Source: Acidovorax sp. (GTDB lineage Bacteria > Pseudomonadota > Gammaproteobacteria > Burkholderiales > Burkholderiaceae_C). From it: DNA of 33,246 nucleotides. The notes under the pieces were generated by a model. The model saw nothing but the letters and a program-made list of their open reading frames with translations. It ran no database searches and had not been told where the DNA came from. The DNA lies in assembly GCF_022763525.1 (NCBI RefSeq), contig NZ_JALEGG010000069.1, positions 1 to 33,246 of the forward strand, given 5' to 3'. Each line of letters opens with the position of its first letter. Position 1 is the stretch's first letter. The translations under genes were made by a program, and so were the position numbers. This document shows positions 1-7,747 of the stretch, in pieces.

Positions 1-1683
1 GCGCGCGCCCTGGCGGCGCTGCAGCTGCCCGCTGGCGCGCGCGTGGCCATCCTGCTGCCCAACGGCCTCCATGCCATGAGCATTGACCAGGCCGCGCTAG
101 CCACCGGCTGCGTGCCAGTGCCGCTGCACGCCATCGACAACCCCGGCAGCATTGCCTACATCCTGGCCGACTGCGAGGCCTCGATGCTCGTGGTCAGCCA
201 TGCCGAGCAGTGGGAAAAAATCCGCGCGGCCGGCACGGCCTTTCCCGCGCTCCGCGCCGTGGTGATCGCCGAGGGCGATGCACCGGCCCCGGACGCGGCA
301 ACGGCCGATGGCCCCCTGGTGGGTACCCTCGCGCAGTGGTTGGCCGGCGCGGCCCAGGCGCAGACGGCGCTGCCCGCGCCCCCTGCGGCCGAGGACCTGG
401 CGGCCATCGTCTACACCTCCGGCACCACCGGCAAGCCCAAGGGCGTGATGCTCACGCACCACAACGTGATCAGCGACGTGAAGGCCGTGCTGGAGCGCAT
501 TGCGCCCACGGTGGACGACGTGTTCCTATCGTTTCTGCCGCTGTCGCACACCTTTGAGCGCACGGGCGGCTACTACCTGCCCATGGCGGCGGGCAGCTGC
601 GTGGCCTATGCCCGCTCGGTGCCCCAGCTGGCCGAAGACCTCAAGACCGTGCGGCCCACGGTGCTGGTGTCGGTGCCGCGCATCTATGAGCGAATCCACG
701 CCAAGCTGATCGAAAAGCTCTCGCAGAGCCCGTGGAAGATGCAGCTGTACGAGGCCGCGCAGGCCAAGGGCTGGGCCCGCTTTTGCGGCGCGCAAGGGCT
801 GCCCACCCCACAGGACGCTTCGGAAGCGGCCGGGGGCTGGATGGCCGCCCTGCCCTGGCTTCTGCTGCGCATGCTGGTGGCCAAACCCTTGCTGGCTCAG
901 TTTGGCGGTCGCGTGCGGGTGGCGGTAAGCGGGGGCGCGCCGCTGTCACCCACCATCGCCAGGTGCTTTCTGGGCCTGGGCCTGCCGCTGGTGCAGGGCT
1001 ATGGCATGACGGAAACCACGCCGGTGGTATCGGTCAACGCCCTGAACGACAACGACCCCGCCAGCGTGGGCCGTGCGCTGCCTGGCGTGGAAGTACGCAT
1101 TGGCGAGAACCGCGAGCTGCAGGTGCGCGGCCCCATCGTGATGAAGGGCTATTGGAAGCGGCCCGAAGACACCGCCCGCACCGTGGATGCCGAAGGCTGG
1201 CTGGGCACGGGCGACCAGGCCGACATCGTGAACGGCCGCATCTACATCCGCGGGCGCATCAAGGAAATCATCGTCACCTCCACCGGCGAAAAGGTGCCCC
1301 CCGGCGACCTGGAGCTGGCCCTGCTGGCCGACCCGCTGCTGGAGCAGGCCTTTGTGGTGGGCGAGAACCGCCCTTTCATCGCGTGCGTGGCCGTCGTCAA
1401 TGCCGACGAGTGGAAGCGCTTGGCCTCCGACCTGGGCCTGGACCCGCAGGACGCCGCCAGCCTGAACCACGCCAGCGTGCACCGCGCTGCGCTGGCTCGC
1501 ATCGAGAAGAACACGGCCAGCTTTCCTCGCTACGCCGTGCCCCGTTGCGTGCATTTGACGCTGTCCCCCTGGACGATTGAAAACACCTTCATGACGCCCA
1601 CGCTCAAGCTCAAGCGCAACAACCTGATGGCACACTTCGCCGAGGCGATCGAGGGGATGTACCAGAAGCCGGGTGGACGCTGA
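1..1683 (+). CDS. Long-chain fatty acid-CoA ligase (AMP-forming), 5' end outside window
   Basis: The reading frame is open from base 1, and its first residues (ARALAALQLPAG, then VAILLPNG) are the usual N-terminal part of an acyl-CoA synthetase, so the gene starts upstream. The visible 560 residues hold the AMP-binding P-loop (YTSGTTGKPKG, from about residue 138), the GYGMTETTP motif near residue 333, the adenylation hinge region with GDQADIVNGRIYIRGR, and the C-terminal TPTLKLKRN lysine segment. The family activates fatty acids to acyl-CoA with ATP and CoA. The long-chain group is inferred from the overall layout and the C-terminal motif; the exact chain length cannot be read from sequence. 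The next gene is convergent, 28 bp away. Confidence 0.9.
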   Translation, partial: ARALAALQLPAGARVAILLPNGLHAMSIDQAALATGCVPVPLHAIDNPGSIAYILADCEASMLVVSHAEQWEKIRAAGTAFPALRAVVIAEGDAPAPDAATADGPLVGTLAQWLAGAAQAQTALPAPPAAEDLAAIVYTSGTTGKPKGVMLTHHNVISDVKAVLERIAPTVDDVFLSFLPLSHTFERTGGYYLPMAAGSCVAYARSVPQLAEDLKTVRPTVLVSVPRIYERIHAKLIEKLSQSPWKMQLYEAAQAKGWARFCGAQGLPTPQDASEAAGGWMAALPWLLLRMLVAKPLLAQFGGRVRVAVSGGAPLSPTIARCFLGLGLPLVQGYGMTETTPVVSVNALNDNDPASVGRALPGVEVRIGENRELQVRGPIVMKGYWKRPEDTARTVDAEGWLGTGDQADIVNGRIYIRGRIKEIIVTSTGEKVPPGDLELALLADPLLEQAFVVGENRPFIACVAVVNADEWKRLASDLGLDPQDAASLNHASVHRAALARIEKNTASFPRYAVPRCVHLTLSPWTIENTFMTPTLKLKRNNLMAHFAEAIEGMYQKPGGR

Positions 1684-1711
1684 GGAGCTCCGGCCGACGC
1701 GGTTCGCGTTC

Positions 1712-2833
1712 TCAGAGCACCAGCTCACCCTCCCCCGCGTACGCCATCCCAAACCGGTTCGCCAGGAAATCCGCCAGCGCGACCGCCTCTTGCCCCACAA
1801 ATCCTTGTTGCGGCAGGCGGCCCTGCGCCACCAGATCCAGCGCCGTGCAGATGCCCGCAGCCGTGGTGAGCTGAATGGCGCTCAACGTGTGCCCGGCCAC
1901 TTGGGTCCCCAGGATGCGGGCGGAATATGAATCCTGCACCAACCGGCCGCCCTTGAGGCCTGACGCGGTGGCGAACACCACGATCACGTCCTGGTCCGTG
2001 GTGGGAATGGCGGTTTCCAGGATGTCCTTGAGCAGGTCGCGCCGGTCGCGCAGGCGCAGGTCGTTGAGCAGCAGCTTGAGGATGGCGTTGTGGCCCGGAT
2101 AGCGGATGGACTGGTAGTCCACCTGCCGCGCCTTGCCCGCCAGCGTTTCCGTCAACGTGCCCAGCCCGCCCGAGGTGTTGAAAGCCTCATATTCCACGCC
2201 GTCGAGCGCAAAGGTCTCCAGCCCCTCCAGCGCAGGCACCGTGGTGCGTACGCCGTCCACAATCGCCTCGCAGGGGTTGCAGTACTCGTTGATGAGGCCT
2301 TCGGTGCTCCAGGTCAGGTTGTAGCGCAGGGCACCCTGAGGGTAGCGCGGGAGTGCGCCCACGCGCATGCGCAGCGTGTGCAGGGTGTCGAAACGCCGGG
2401 CCAGGTCATTGCCCACGATACCGATGAAGCCCGGCGCCAGGCCGCATTGCGGCATGAGCACGCTGTGGGCGCTGGCGGCCAGAGCGCGAATGGCCTGGGT
2501 GCTGGCCACGTCTTCAGTCAGGTCAAAGTAATGCACGCCCGTCGCGGCACACAGCGTCGCCACTGGCACGGCGCGGTGAAATGGCAGCGCGTTGAGCACG
2601 GCAAAACGACCTTGGATGGCGGCCTGCATGCTCGCCTCGTCCGTAGCCAACTGCGTCGCGACCCCCAAGGCTGCCACTTCACCCAGGCGTGTCGGGTCGC
2701 GGTCCGCCACCAGGATGTCGTAGTCGCCTGTGTGTTGCAACAGCAGCGCCATGGCGAAGCCAATGTGGCCTGCACCCAGGATGGTGACAGCGCGGCGGGC
2801 GGAGGTGCTGGAAGAAATGGAAACGGTGGTCAT
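1712..2833 (-). CDS. Saccharopine dehydrogenase-family oxidoreductase, possible L-lysine 6-dehydrogenase
   Basis: This 373-residue protein begins with a Rossmann nucleotide-binding fold (ILGAGHIG; glycines 20, 22 and 25) followed by an acidic turn (VADRD), as in NAD(P)-binding saccharopine dehydrogenase-like enzymes. The conserved CGLAPGF segment of this family lies in the middle. The length fits bacterial lysine epsilon-dehydrogenases better than the larger yeast-type enzymes. It is divergent from an Lrp/AsnC regulator across a 148 bp gap, a common arrangement for amino acid catabolic genes. Lysine as substrate is inference from family and neighbour; other amino acid or polyamine substrates remain possible. 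The ATG at 2833 is followed by a short Ser/Thr-rich leader before the Rossmann fold. Confidence 0.75.
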   Translation of the reverse strand: MTTVSISSSTSARRAVTILGAGHIGFAMALLLQHTGDYDILVADRDPTRLGEVAALGVATQLATDEASMQAAIQGRFAVLNALPFHRAVPVATLCAATGVHYFDLTEDVASTQAIRALAASAHSVLMPQCGLAPGFIGIVGNDLARRFDTLHTLRMRVGALPRYPQGALRYNLTWSTEGLINEYCNPCEAIVDGVRTTVPALEGLETFALDGVEYEAFNTSGGLGTLTETLAGKARQVDYQSIRYPGHNAILKLLLNDLRLRDRRDLLKDILETAIPTTDQDVIVVFATASGLKGGRLVQDSYSARILGTQVAGHTLSAIQLTTAAGICTALDLVAQGRLPQQGFVGQEAVALADFLANRFGMAYAGEGELVL

Positions 2834-2927
2834 GGCGGCACTCCCGGTAGTGTTCGCAGCGCGAAGCGGTGCGAGGTGTTGTAGGTGCCTTGATGCTAGG
2901 CAAGGTAGCTGTCAATGTGTAGTGCCT

Positions 2928-2972
2928 ATAACGTCGAAAAATGCTCATTGTTTTGCCATAACGGCGAAAATG
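2928..2972. promoter_or_regulatory. Tandem direct repeat, candidate Lrp/AsnC operator
   Basis: The 13-base sequence ATAACGTCGAAAA at 2928-2940 is repeated with one change as ATAACGGCGAAAA at 2958-2970. The copies are spaced exactly 30 bp, about three helical turns, and lie on the same face of the DNA between the divergent dehydrogenase and regulator genes. The second copy runs into the regulator's ribosome binding site, so binding there could repress the regulator itself. Lrp/AsnC proteins are known to bind phased sites as dimers or octamers; assigning this repeat to the adjacent regulator is inference. Confidence 0.45.
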
Positions 2973-2981
2973 GAGGGCGAT

Positions 2982-3455
2982 ATGACTTTTTTGAAAAAAT
3001 TGCCCATGACCCAAGCCCTGGACGAATCCGACCGCCAGCTGCTGAGCCTGCTGCAGGCCAACGCCCGCGAGGGCACGGCCACGCTGGCGCGCAAACTGGG
3101 CTTGGCCCGCACCACGGTGGTGGCGCGCATTACACGGCTGGAGCGCACAGGGGTGGTCGCCGGCTATGGCGTGCGGCTGGGTGCGCGGCTGGATGCCTCC
3201 ACGGTGCGCGCGTGGTGCTCCATCAGCGTATTGCCCAAGACAGCACCCGCAGTGCTGCGCGCGCTGGAGGCCATGCCCGAGGTCGAAGAGGTATCTGCCG
3301 TGAGCGGGCCGTTTGACTATCTGGTGTTCTTGCGCTGCACCAGCCATGAGCAACTCGACACGCTGCTTGATAAGGTGGGGCAGCTCGACGGCGTGCACCA
3401 GACGCAGACCAGCATTGTGCTGAGCCGCAAGATCGACCGCCGAAGTGTGGGGTGA
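2982..3455 (+). CDS. Lrp/AsnC family transcriptional regulator
   Basis: This is a 157-residue regulator of the feast/famine family. The N-terminal helix-turn-helix starts with the typical LDESDRQLLSLLQANAR and continues through LARKLGLARTTVVARITRLERTGVV. The C-terminal RAM (ligand-binding, oligomerising) domain follows, ending at VLSRKIDRRS. The ATG at 2982 is preceded by GGAGGG at 2972-2977; an in-frame ATG at 2970 is possible but lacks a comparable site. It is divergent from the dehydrogenase at 1712-2833 and probably controls it in response to an amino acid. The shared intergenic region holds a 30 bp-spaced direct repeat. Confidence 0.88.
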   Translation: MTFLKKLPMTQALDESDRQLLSLLQANAREGTATLARKLGLARTTVVARITRLERTGVVAGYGVRLGARLDASTVRAWCSISVLPKTAPAVLRALEAMPEVEEVSAVSGPFDYLVFLRCTSHEQLDTLLDKVGQLDGVHQTQTSIVLSRKIDRRSVG

Positions 3456-3607
3456 CATCGCTGTGCCTTTCCCCTCTCTCTCGGTCCGCTGTGCGACTCG
3501 GGAAGGGGGAGACACTACCAGCGCGGCGGTACGGCCCTTGCGCGGCAGCTCTGGCATGTGCTGTGCCAGTCGCCACCAGCGCGCTCGCAGTTCAACGCTG
3601 AACGCTA

Positions 3608-3662
3608 TGAATATTGGAGCTGCCAGCGCTGACCCCAAAAGCGCTTTTGGTCATTTTTATAA
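3608..3662. repeat. Dispersed palindromic repeat copy 1, acting as terminator
   Basis: This is a divergent copy of the window's 48 bp repeat (GAGCTGCCAGCGCT, then AAAAGCGC, then GGTCATTTTT). It contains the perfect 16-base palindrome CCAAAAGCGCTTTTGG (3635-3650) followed by TCATTTTTAT. It lies between the ends of two convergent genes (the Lrp/AsnC regulator and the acyltransferase). The palindrome plus T-rich flank would work as an intrinsic terminator for the rightward gene, and the palindrome could also slow the leftward one. Confidence 0.6.
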
Positions 3663-3670
3663 CCAATCGA

Positions 3671-4258
3671 TCAGACATCGAATTGCGTAGGGTTCTTGCC
3701 CTGGATGGGCGCATAAAACGCCTTGATGCGCGCCATGTCGCCGTCCAGGTCGCCTGTGGGCTCGAATACCGGCCCCAGGCCACCCACCTTGCGGCCGTAG
3801 TCCACAAACGCCAGCACGATGGGCACGCCCGCCTGCTGGGCAATGAAGTAAAAGCCTGTCTTCCAATGCCGCGTCCTGCCGCGCGTGCCCTCGGGCGGCA
3901 CGATGAGCTGCATGGGGCCCACGGCGTCGCGCATGGCCTGGGCCGAGCGGGCCACTAGATTCGAAGCCTGCTCCCGGTTCACCGGAATGCCGCCCAGCCA
4001 ACGCATCACCCACCCGAACGGCGCGCGGAACAGGCTCTGCTTGCCCATCCAGTACACCCGCAGCCGCAGCGAAAACGCCAGCATCAAGGTGTACGGCAGG
4101 TCCCAATTGCTGGTGTGGGGGGCTGCAATCAACACGCTCTTGGCGGCGTTGGGCGGCAGGCTGCCTTCGATCTTCCAGCCGGTGATGCGCAGCGTGAGGC
4201 GGGAGAACGCGCGCAGCAACGTGTTGACCACTGGCGTGTCGAAAATGGTGGGGTGCAT
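3671..4258 (-). CDS. Lysophospholipid acyltransferase (PlsC-like)
   Basis: This 195-residue protein belongs to the PlsC/glycerophosphate acyltransferase superfamily. The catalytic H-x4-D motif is seen as APHTSNWDLPYTL, and the substrate-binding block as VPPEGTRGRTRHWKTGF. The family transfers acyl chains from acyl-CoA or acyl-ACP to lysophospholipids at the inner membrane. I chose the ATG at 4258 (MHPTIFDTP) because homology-like sequence begins there; the longer upstream frame is compositionally poor. It is shorter than classical PlsC (about 245 residues), so it may be one of the short accessory acyltransferases. The exact acceptor is unknown. It is convergent with the upstream Lrp/AsnC gene. 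Confidence 0.82.
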   Translation of the reverse strand: MHPTIFDTPVVNTLLRAFSRLTLRITGWKIEGSLPPNAAKSVLIAAPHTSNWDLPYTLMLAFSLRLRVYWMGKQSLFRAPFGWVMRWLGGIPVNREQASNLVARSAQAMRDAVGPMQLIVPPEGTRGRTRHWKTGFYFIAQQAGVPIVLAFVDYGRKVGGLGPVFEPTGDLDGDMARIKAFYAPIQGKNPTQFDV

Positions 4259-4433
4259 GGAAAAACGGAGCGGCGCGAGCGGGAGACCTGCGCCACGGTT
4301 GGGCTGAGGCGAGCTACAGCTCGCCGATTGTGACAAAACGAAACCAGATGCAGGGCGCGAGTATCGCTGATGCAGTACATGCCCCGCGTTGACGCATGGC
4401 AAACAGGTGGGAGCGCCCGATCGCAAAAGATCA

Positions 4434-4483
4434 AATTTGATAGCTGCCTTCGCTTATCCAGAAAGCGCTGAGGCCTATTTTGA
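4434..4483. repeat. Dispersed palindromic repeat copy 2 (intergenic)
   Basis: This near-complete copy reads TTTGATAGCTGCC, TTCGCTTATCCAG, AAAGCGCTGAGGCC, TATTTTGA. It lies in the 379 bp gap between the acyltransferase and dusA, both of which diverge from it. In the frame used by the coding copies (opposite strand), this copy contains a TAA stop in its central loop. Confidence 0.75.
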
Positions 4484-4637
4484 CTCGAATTCCTCCGCTG
4501 CCTACCGCCCCGTGCTTCGCTCAGAAAAATCCGGTCGGGGATAATTGAGCTTTTCCGTGCGGTCCCCCCGCCACATTGCGCCTGCAACGCACCACACTGC
4601 CGCGCCCGCCTGCTACTCCACTCTTTTCCTGACTTCC

Positions 4638-5687
4638 TTGGCCCCCACCACCCTGAGCCCCTGGCGCATGTCCGTCGCGCCCATGATGGACTGGACCGAT
4701 CGCCACTGCCGCTACTTTCACCGGCTGCTGACGCGCCACACCCTGCTGTACACCGAGATGGTGAATGCCGGCGGCATCCTGTATGGCGGCACCGAGCGGC
4801 ACCTGCGCTACAACGCCGAGGAACACCCAGTAGCCCTGCAGCTGGGTGGCAACGAGCCCGACAAGCTGGCCGAGGCCGCCCGCCTGGGCGCGCAGTGGGG
4901 CTACGACGAAATCAACCTCAACTGCGGCTGCCCCAGCGACCGTGTGCAGCGCGGCGCTTTTGGTGCCAGCCTGATGAAGGCGCCCCAGCTGGTGGCCGAT
5001 TGCGTGAAGGCCATGCGCGATGCTGTGGGCGGGGACCTGCCCGTCACCGTCAAGCACCGCATCGGCATCGACAAGGTGGAGGACTACGGCTTTGTGCGCG
5101 ACTTCATCGGCACCGTGGCTGAAGCGGGCTGCACCGTGTTCATCGTGCACGCCCGCAATGCCTGGCTGCAAGGCCTCTCCCCGAAGGAGAACCGCGACAT
5201 TCCGCCCCTGCGCTACGAGGTAGTGCACCGCCTGAAGGCCGAGTTCCCGCAGTTCACCATCGCCATCAACGGCGGTATCCAGACCGACGCCGTGGTGCAG
5301 GAGCAGCTGACCCACCTGGACGGCGTGATGATTGGCCGCGAGGCCTACCACAATCCCTGGTGGCTGGCCCGCTGGGACCAGCTCTACTACGGTGGCGCAC
5401 CCTGCCCCCTGCCCCGCGAAGAGGTGGAGCTGGCCATGGTCGAGTACATGGAGCGCGAAGCCGCGCAGCACGGCACGCCCTGGCCCCACATCGCCCGCCA
5501 CATGCTGGGCCTGCGCCACAGCCTGCCCGGCGCGCGCATCTGGCGCCAGGTGTGGAGCAATCACCTCCTCAAGGACCGGCCGGCTCGCGAGGTGCATACG
5601 CTTGCGGTGCAGTCGTATGCCAGTGCAGTGGCGGAGTCCATTCCCGAAGCCGTGATAGAGCCCGCGACACGGGCTCTGGCGGTGTGA
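4638..5687 (+). CDS. dusA: tRNA-dihydrouridine(20/20a) synthase DusA
   Basis: This flavoenzyme reduces uridine in the tRNA D-loop, using FMN and NADPH. The DusA signature is clear: SVAPMMDWTDRHCRYF at the first barrel strand, YTEMV, HPVALQLGG, and the catalytic region EINLNCGCPSDRVQRGAFG, which is closer to DusA than to DusB or DusC. HMLGLRHSLPGAR is the typical C-terminal segment. The start is uncertain: the frame is open to a TTG at 4545, the TTG at 4638 leaves ten residues before the barrel, and the only ATG nearby (4668) begins exactly at the barrel (MSVAPM). A GATAAT sequence at 4540-4545 could be a -10 element, which favours a downstream start. No strong ribosome binding site settles it. 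Confidence 0.9.
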   Translation: MAPTTLSPWRMSVAPMMDWTDRHCRYFHRLLTRHTLLYTEMVNAGGILYGGTERHLRYNAEEHPVALQLGGNEPDKLAEAARLGAQWGYDEINLNCGCPSDRVQRGAFGASLMKAPQLVADCVKAMRDAVGGDLPVTVKHRIGIDKVEDYGFVRDFIGTVAEAGCTVFIVHARNAWLQGLSPKENRDIPPLRYEVVHRLKAEFPQFTIAINGGIQTDAVVQEQLTHLDGVMIGREAYHNPWWLARWDQLYYGGAPCPLPREEVELAMVEYMEREAAQHGTPWPHIARHMLGLRHSLPGARIWRQVWSNHLLKDRPAREVHTLAVQSYASAVAESIPEAVIEPATRALAV

Positions 5688-5738
5688 GCAGCTCCACGGT
5701 CAATCTCCCCGCTGACCTTGTTTCGGAGGCCGATGCAT

Positions 5739-6278
5739 ATGCCAGCGCGCAATCTCAATCCGTCTCGCGCAGGTGTATCCCTGCGCCCGCCCGTAGCTAC
5801 GGATGCAGAGCGCTTTATCGCGCTGGCCCAGCGCAGCAGCAAACTGCACGCCCCCTGGACATCCGCGCCGTCATCCCTTGAGGCGTTTGCGGCCTATCTC
5901 GCGCAAGCCGAGGCGCCCGGCAGCCGGAGTTTTCTGGTGTGCCGGCCGGACGAGGCTGGGGGCAGTGACCAAATCGCTGGTGTCTTCAATCTCTCACAAA
6001 TGGTGATGGGCAACTTTCGCAGCGCTTACTTGGGCTACTACGTGTTTGCGGGCTTCGAACGCAAAGGCCTGATGCGTTCGGGCTTAATCCAGCTGGTACG
6101 CCACGCTTTTGGCCCATTGAAACTGCACCGGATGGAGGCCAACATCCAACCCGCCAACGGTGCGTCCATCGCATTGGTCCGTTCCTGTGGATTTCAGCAA
6201 GAAGGATTCTCGCCGCGTTACCTGAAGATCAATGGCCGTTGGCGCGACCATGAGCGTTGGGCTATCGTTGCCGACTGA
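5739..6278 (+). CDS. GNAT family N-acetyltransferase, RimJ/RimL type
   Basis: This 179-residue protein has the GNAT fold of the ribosomal-protein acetyltransferase group (RimJ/RimL/YdaF-like). It contains an N-terminal VSLRPPVATDAERF strand-helix, an acetyl-CoA-binding region with YYVFAGFERKGLM, and the C-terminal HRMEANIQPANGASIALVRSCGF motif that is diagnostic of this group. Its substrate is unknown; candidates are an N-terminal amine of a protein or a small molecule. I chose the ATG at 5739 because GGAGG at 5725-5729 sits nine bases upstream; an ATG at 5733 is too close to it. It follows dusA by 51 bp and may be cotranscribed. Confidence 0.85.
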   Translation: MPARNLNPSRAGVSLRPPVATDAERFIALAQRSSKLHAPWTSAPSSLEAFAAYLAQAEAPGSRSFLVCRPDEAGGSDQIAGVFNLSQMVMGNFRSAYLGYYVFAGFERKGLMRSGLIQLVRHAFGPLKLHRMEANIQPANGASIALVRSCGFQQEGFSPRYLKINGRWRDHERWAIVAD

Positions 6279-6457
6279 GTAGGGTTGGGACCGGTGGTGC
6301 TGCGCCCTATCTTGACAAGCTCTTGCAGGTACTTGTCCGGCACGCGATGAGAGCTTTTGCGCGCACACTTGCTGGATTGGCGCTACGTGTACGGTTCCAT
6401 GTGTGTCCGACCGGCGCCCCGTATTCGCCCCACCACTGACGCAAACTAAATACCGGC

Positions 6458-7543
6458 ATGCCATCTCTTGATTTCGACCTGGAGGAAGCCCGCTTCCGCG
6501 CGTTCTACGCCGAGCAGTCCACAGCGCTGGAGACCGCCTGCGACGCCTTTACCGGCATGGTGGCCGCTGTGGTTACGCAAGCCGGCGGTGTCGAAGTCGC
6601 CAAGGTGGAGGGCCGCGTCAAGGATGTGGAAGAGTGCATCCGCAAGTTCGTGCGCAAGTACCGCCCGGCGCTGGAAGAGAGCAACAAGCCTTACGAGATC
6701 CAGCCATACATCACCGACCTGATCGGCGTGCGTGTGGTGTGCCTGTACGAGGACGAACTGGAGAAGATCGCAGCCATTGTGCGCGGACATTTTGCGGTGA
6801 TTGATGTCACCGACAAGGTGACGGCGGTCGAAAGCACGGAAGCCTCGTTTGGCTACAAGGGCTTGCATCTGGACCTCAAGCTCAGCAATGCCGAGCGCGT
6901 GCTGCCCGAACGCCAGGCCTACGCACACCTGCCGTTCGAGTTGCAGGTGCGCACCATCATCCAGGATTCCTGGAGCGTGCTGGACCACCGCATCAAGTAC
7001 AAGAAATCGATTCCGGGGGAGCTCAAGCGGCGCATCAATGTGCTCTCGGCGCTGTTCGAACTGGCCGATCGCGAGTTTCGACAGATCCGTGACGCCACGG
7101 CCGCCGAACTGTTGCAGGCGCCCGATGAAACGGCTGAGCCGCAGGCAGACCCCGCCGACAACCCTCAGGCGCCCATCAAGGCTGCCGCCCCGAGCAGCGA
7201 ACTCAACGCGTTCACCTTTCTGAAGATCGCGACGCACTTCTTCAAGGATTTCGAGTTCGAGCCGTCCAAGGTGGACAGTTTTGTGGACGACATCCAGGCA
7301 TGGTCCCGCGGCATGACGCGGGCGCGCTTCAATGCCCTGATGCGTGAAACCGTGGGCGTGGTCAAGCGGTACAAGCAGTACTTTGAAGAGCAGAACCCTC
7401 AGGCCAGCTTTAACCCCTACACGGTGATCCGGCACTGCCTGTACCTGAGTAACAAGGCCGTGTTCCGCCCCGCTCTGCGGAACTCGGCCCGGGAGTCGTT
7501 TGAGGCGTGGCTGCAGGAACAGCAGGAAACCAAGACGCAGTAG
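6458..7543 (+). CDS. RelA/SpoT-domain protein, small alarmone synthetase-like
   Basis: This 361-residue protein carries a single RelA/SpoT nucleotidyltransferase domain in about residues 35-200: VEGRVKDVEECIRK, DLIGVRVVC, FGYKGLHLDLKL, FELQVRTIIQDSWSVLDHRIKYKK. These match the GTP/GDP and ATP-binding blocks of (p)ppGpp synthetases. There is no HD hydrolase domain before it and no TGS/ACT region after it, so it is not full-length RelA or SpoT. Instead about 150 residues follow, after an Ala/Pro-rich linker, with an aromatic helical region (FTFLKIATHFFKDFEFEP) that I do not recognise. Synthetic activity is likely from the conserved blocks but not shown; GYKGLH replaces the usual GYRSLH. The gene stands alone, without a partner that looks like an antitoxin. 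No clear ribosome binding site precedes the ATG. Confidence 0.82.
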   Translation: MPSLDFDLEEARFRAFYAEQSTALETACDAFTGMVAAVVTQAGGVEVAKVEGRVKDVEECIRKFVRKYRPALEESNKPYEIQPYITDLIGVRVVCLYEDELEKIAAIVRGHFAVIDVTDKVTAVESTEASFGYKGLHLDLKLSNAERVLPERQAYAHLPFELQVRTIIQDSWSVLDHRIKYKKSIPGELKRRINVLSALFELADREFRQIRDATAAELLQAPDETAEPQADPADNPQAPIKAAAPSSELNAFTFLKIATHFFKDFEFEPSKVDSFVDDIQAWSRGMTRARFNALMRETVGVVKRYKQYFEEQNPQASFNPYTVIRHCLYLSNKAVFRPALRNSARESFEAWLQEQQETKTQ

Positions 7544-7552
7544 TTTGTAAGA

Positions 7553-7600
7553 AATGCGTTCTAGCGCTTACCAGCAATCGGTATCAGCTATCTTTAATAT
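7553..7600. repeat. Dispersed palindromic repeat copy 3 (intergenic, diverged)
   Basis: Read on the minus strand this copy has AAAGATAGCTG, then GATTGCTGG, TAAGCGCTAGAA and CGCATTT. It matches the repeat consensus at both ends but is degraded in the first stem arm. It lies just after the alarmone synthetase-like gene and before the phaZ promoter region. Confidence 0.6.
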
Positions 7601-7718
7601 AGCAAAGTGACGTTGATGGCCTGCTGAGGTGACGCGTCTTGCACCCCGACAACTTGTCGCATAGGCGACTTGAAATTGGTGGTTTTCCTCCATGCGCTTG
7701 TTACCGAGTGCTGCTATA

Positions 7719-7729
7719 TTGCACTGCAA
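7719..7729. promoter_or_regulatory. TTGCACTGCAA palindrome upstream of phaZ
   Basis: A perfect 11-base palindrome, TTGCA-C-TGCAA, lies 19 bases before the phaZ start codon and just ahead of its ribosome binding site (GGAG, 7736-7739). TGC/GCA-rich dyads of this kind are reported for the PHA regulator PhaR in related bacteria. PhaR control of this gene is therefore a reasonable inference, not a demonstrated fact; no phaR gene is in the window. Confidence 0.4.
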
Positions 7730-7747
7730 CATAACGGAGTTTCGCCC

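Noticed and set aside
97-1800. Long open frames on the strand opposite the acyl-CoA ligase, and similar frames opposite phaC, ligA and the penicillin-binding protein.
   Set aside because: They are a by-product of high GC content at third codon positions in the real genes and show low-complexity Arg/Ala/His-rich translations without recognisable domains.
3456-3600. Region after the Lrp/AsnC gene with pyrimidine- and purine-rich stretches that might pair.
   Set aside because: Pairing is short and interrupted, and the better terminator is the palindrome at 3635.
6312-6340. TTGACA at 6312 as a promoter for the alarmone synthetase-like gene.
   Set aside because: No acceptable -10 sequence follows at 16-18 bases.
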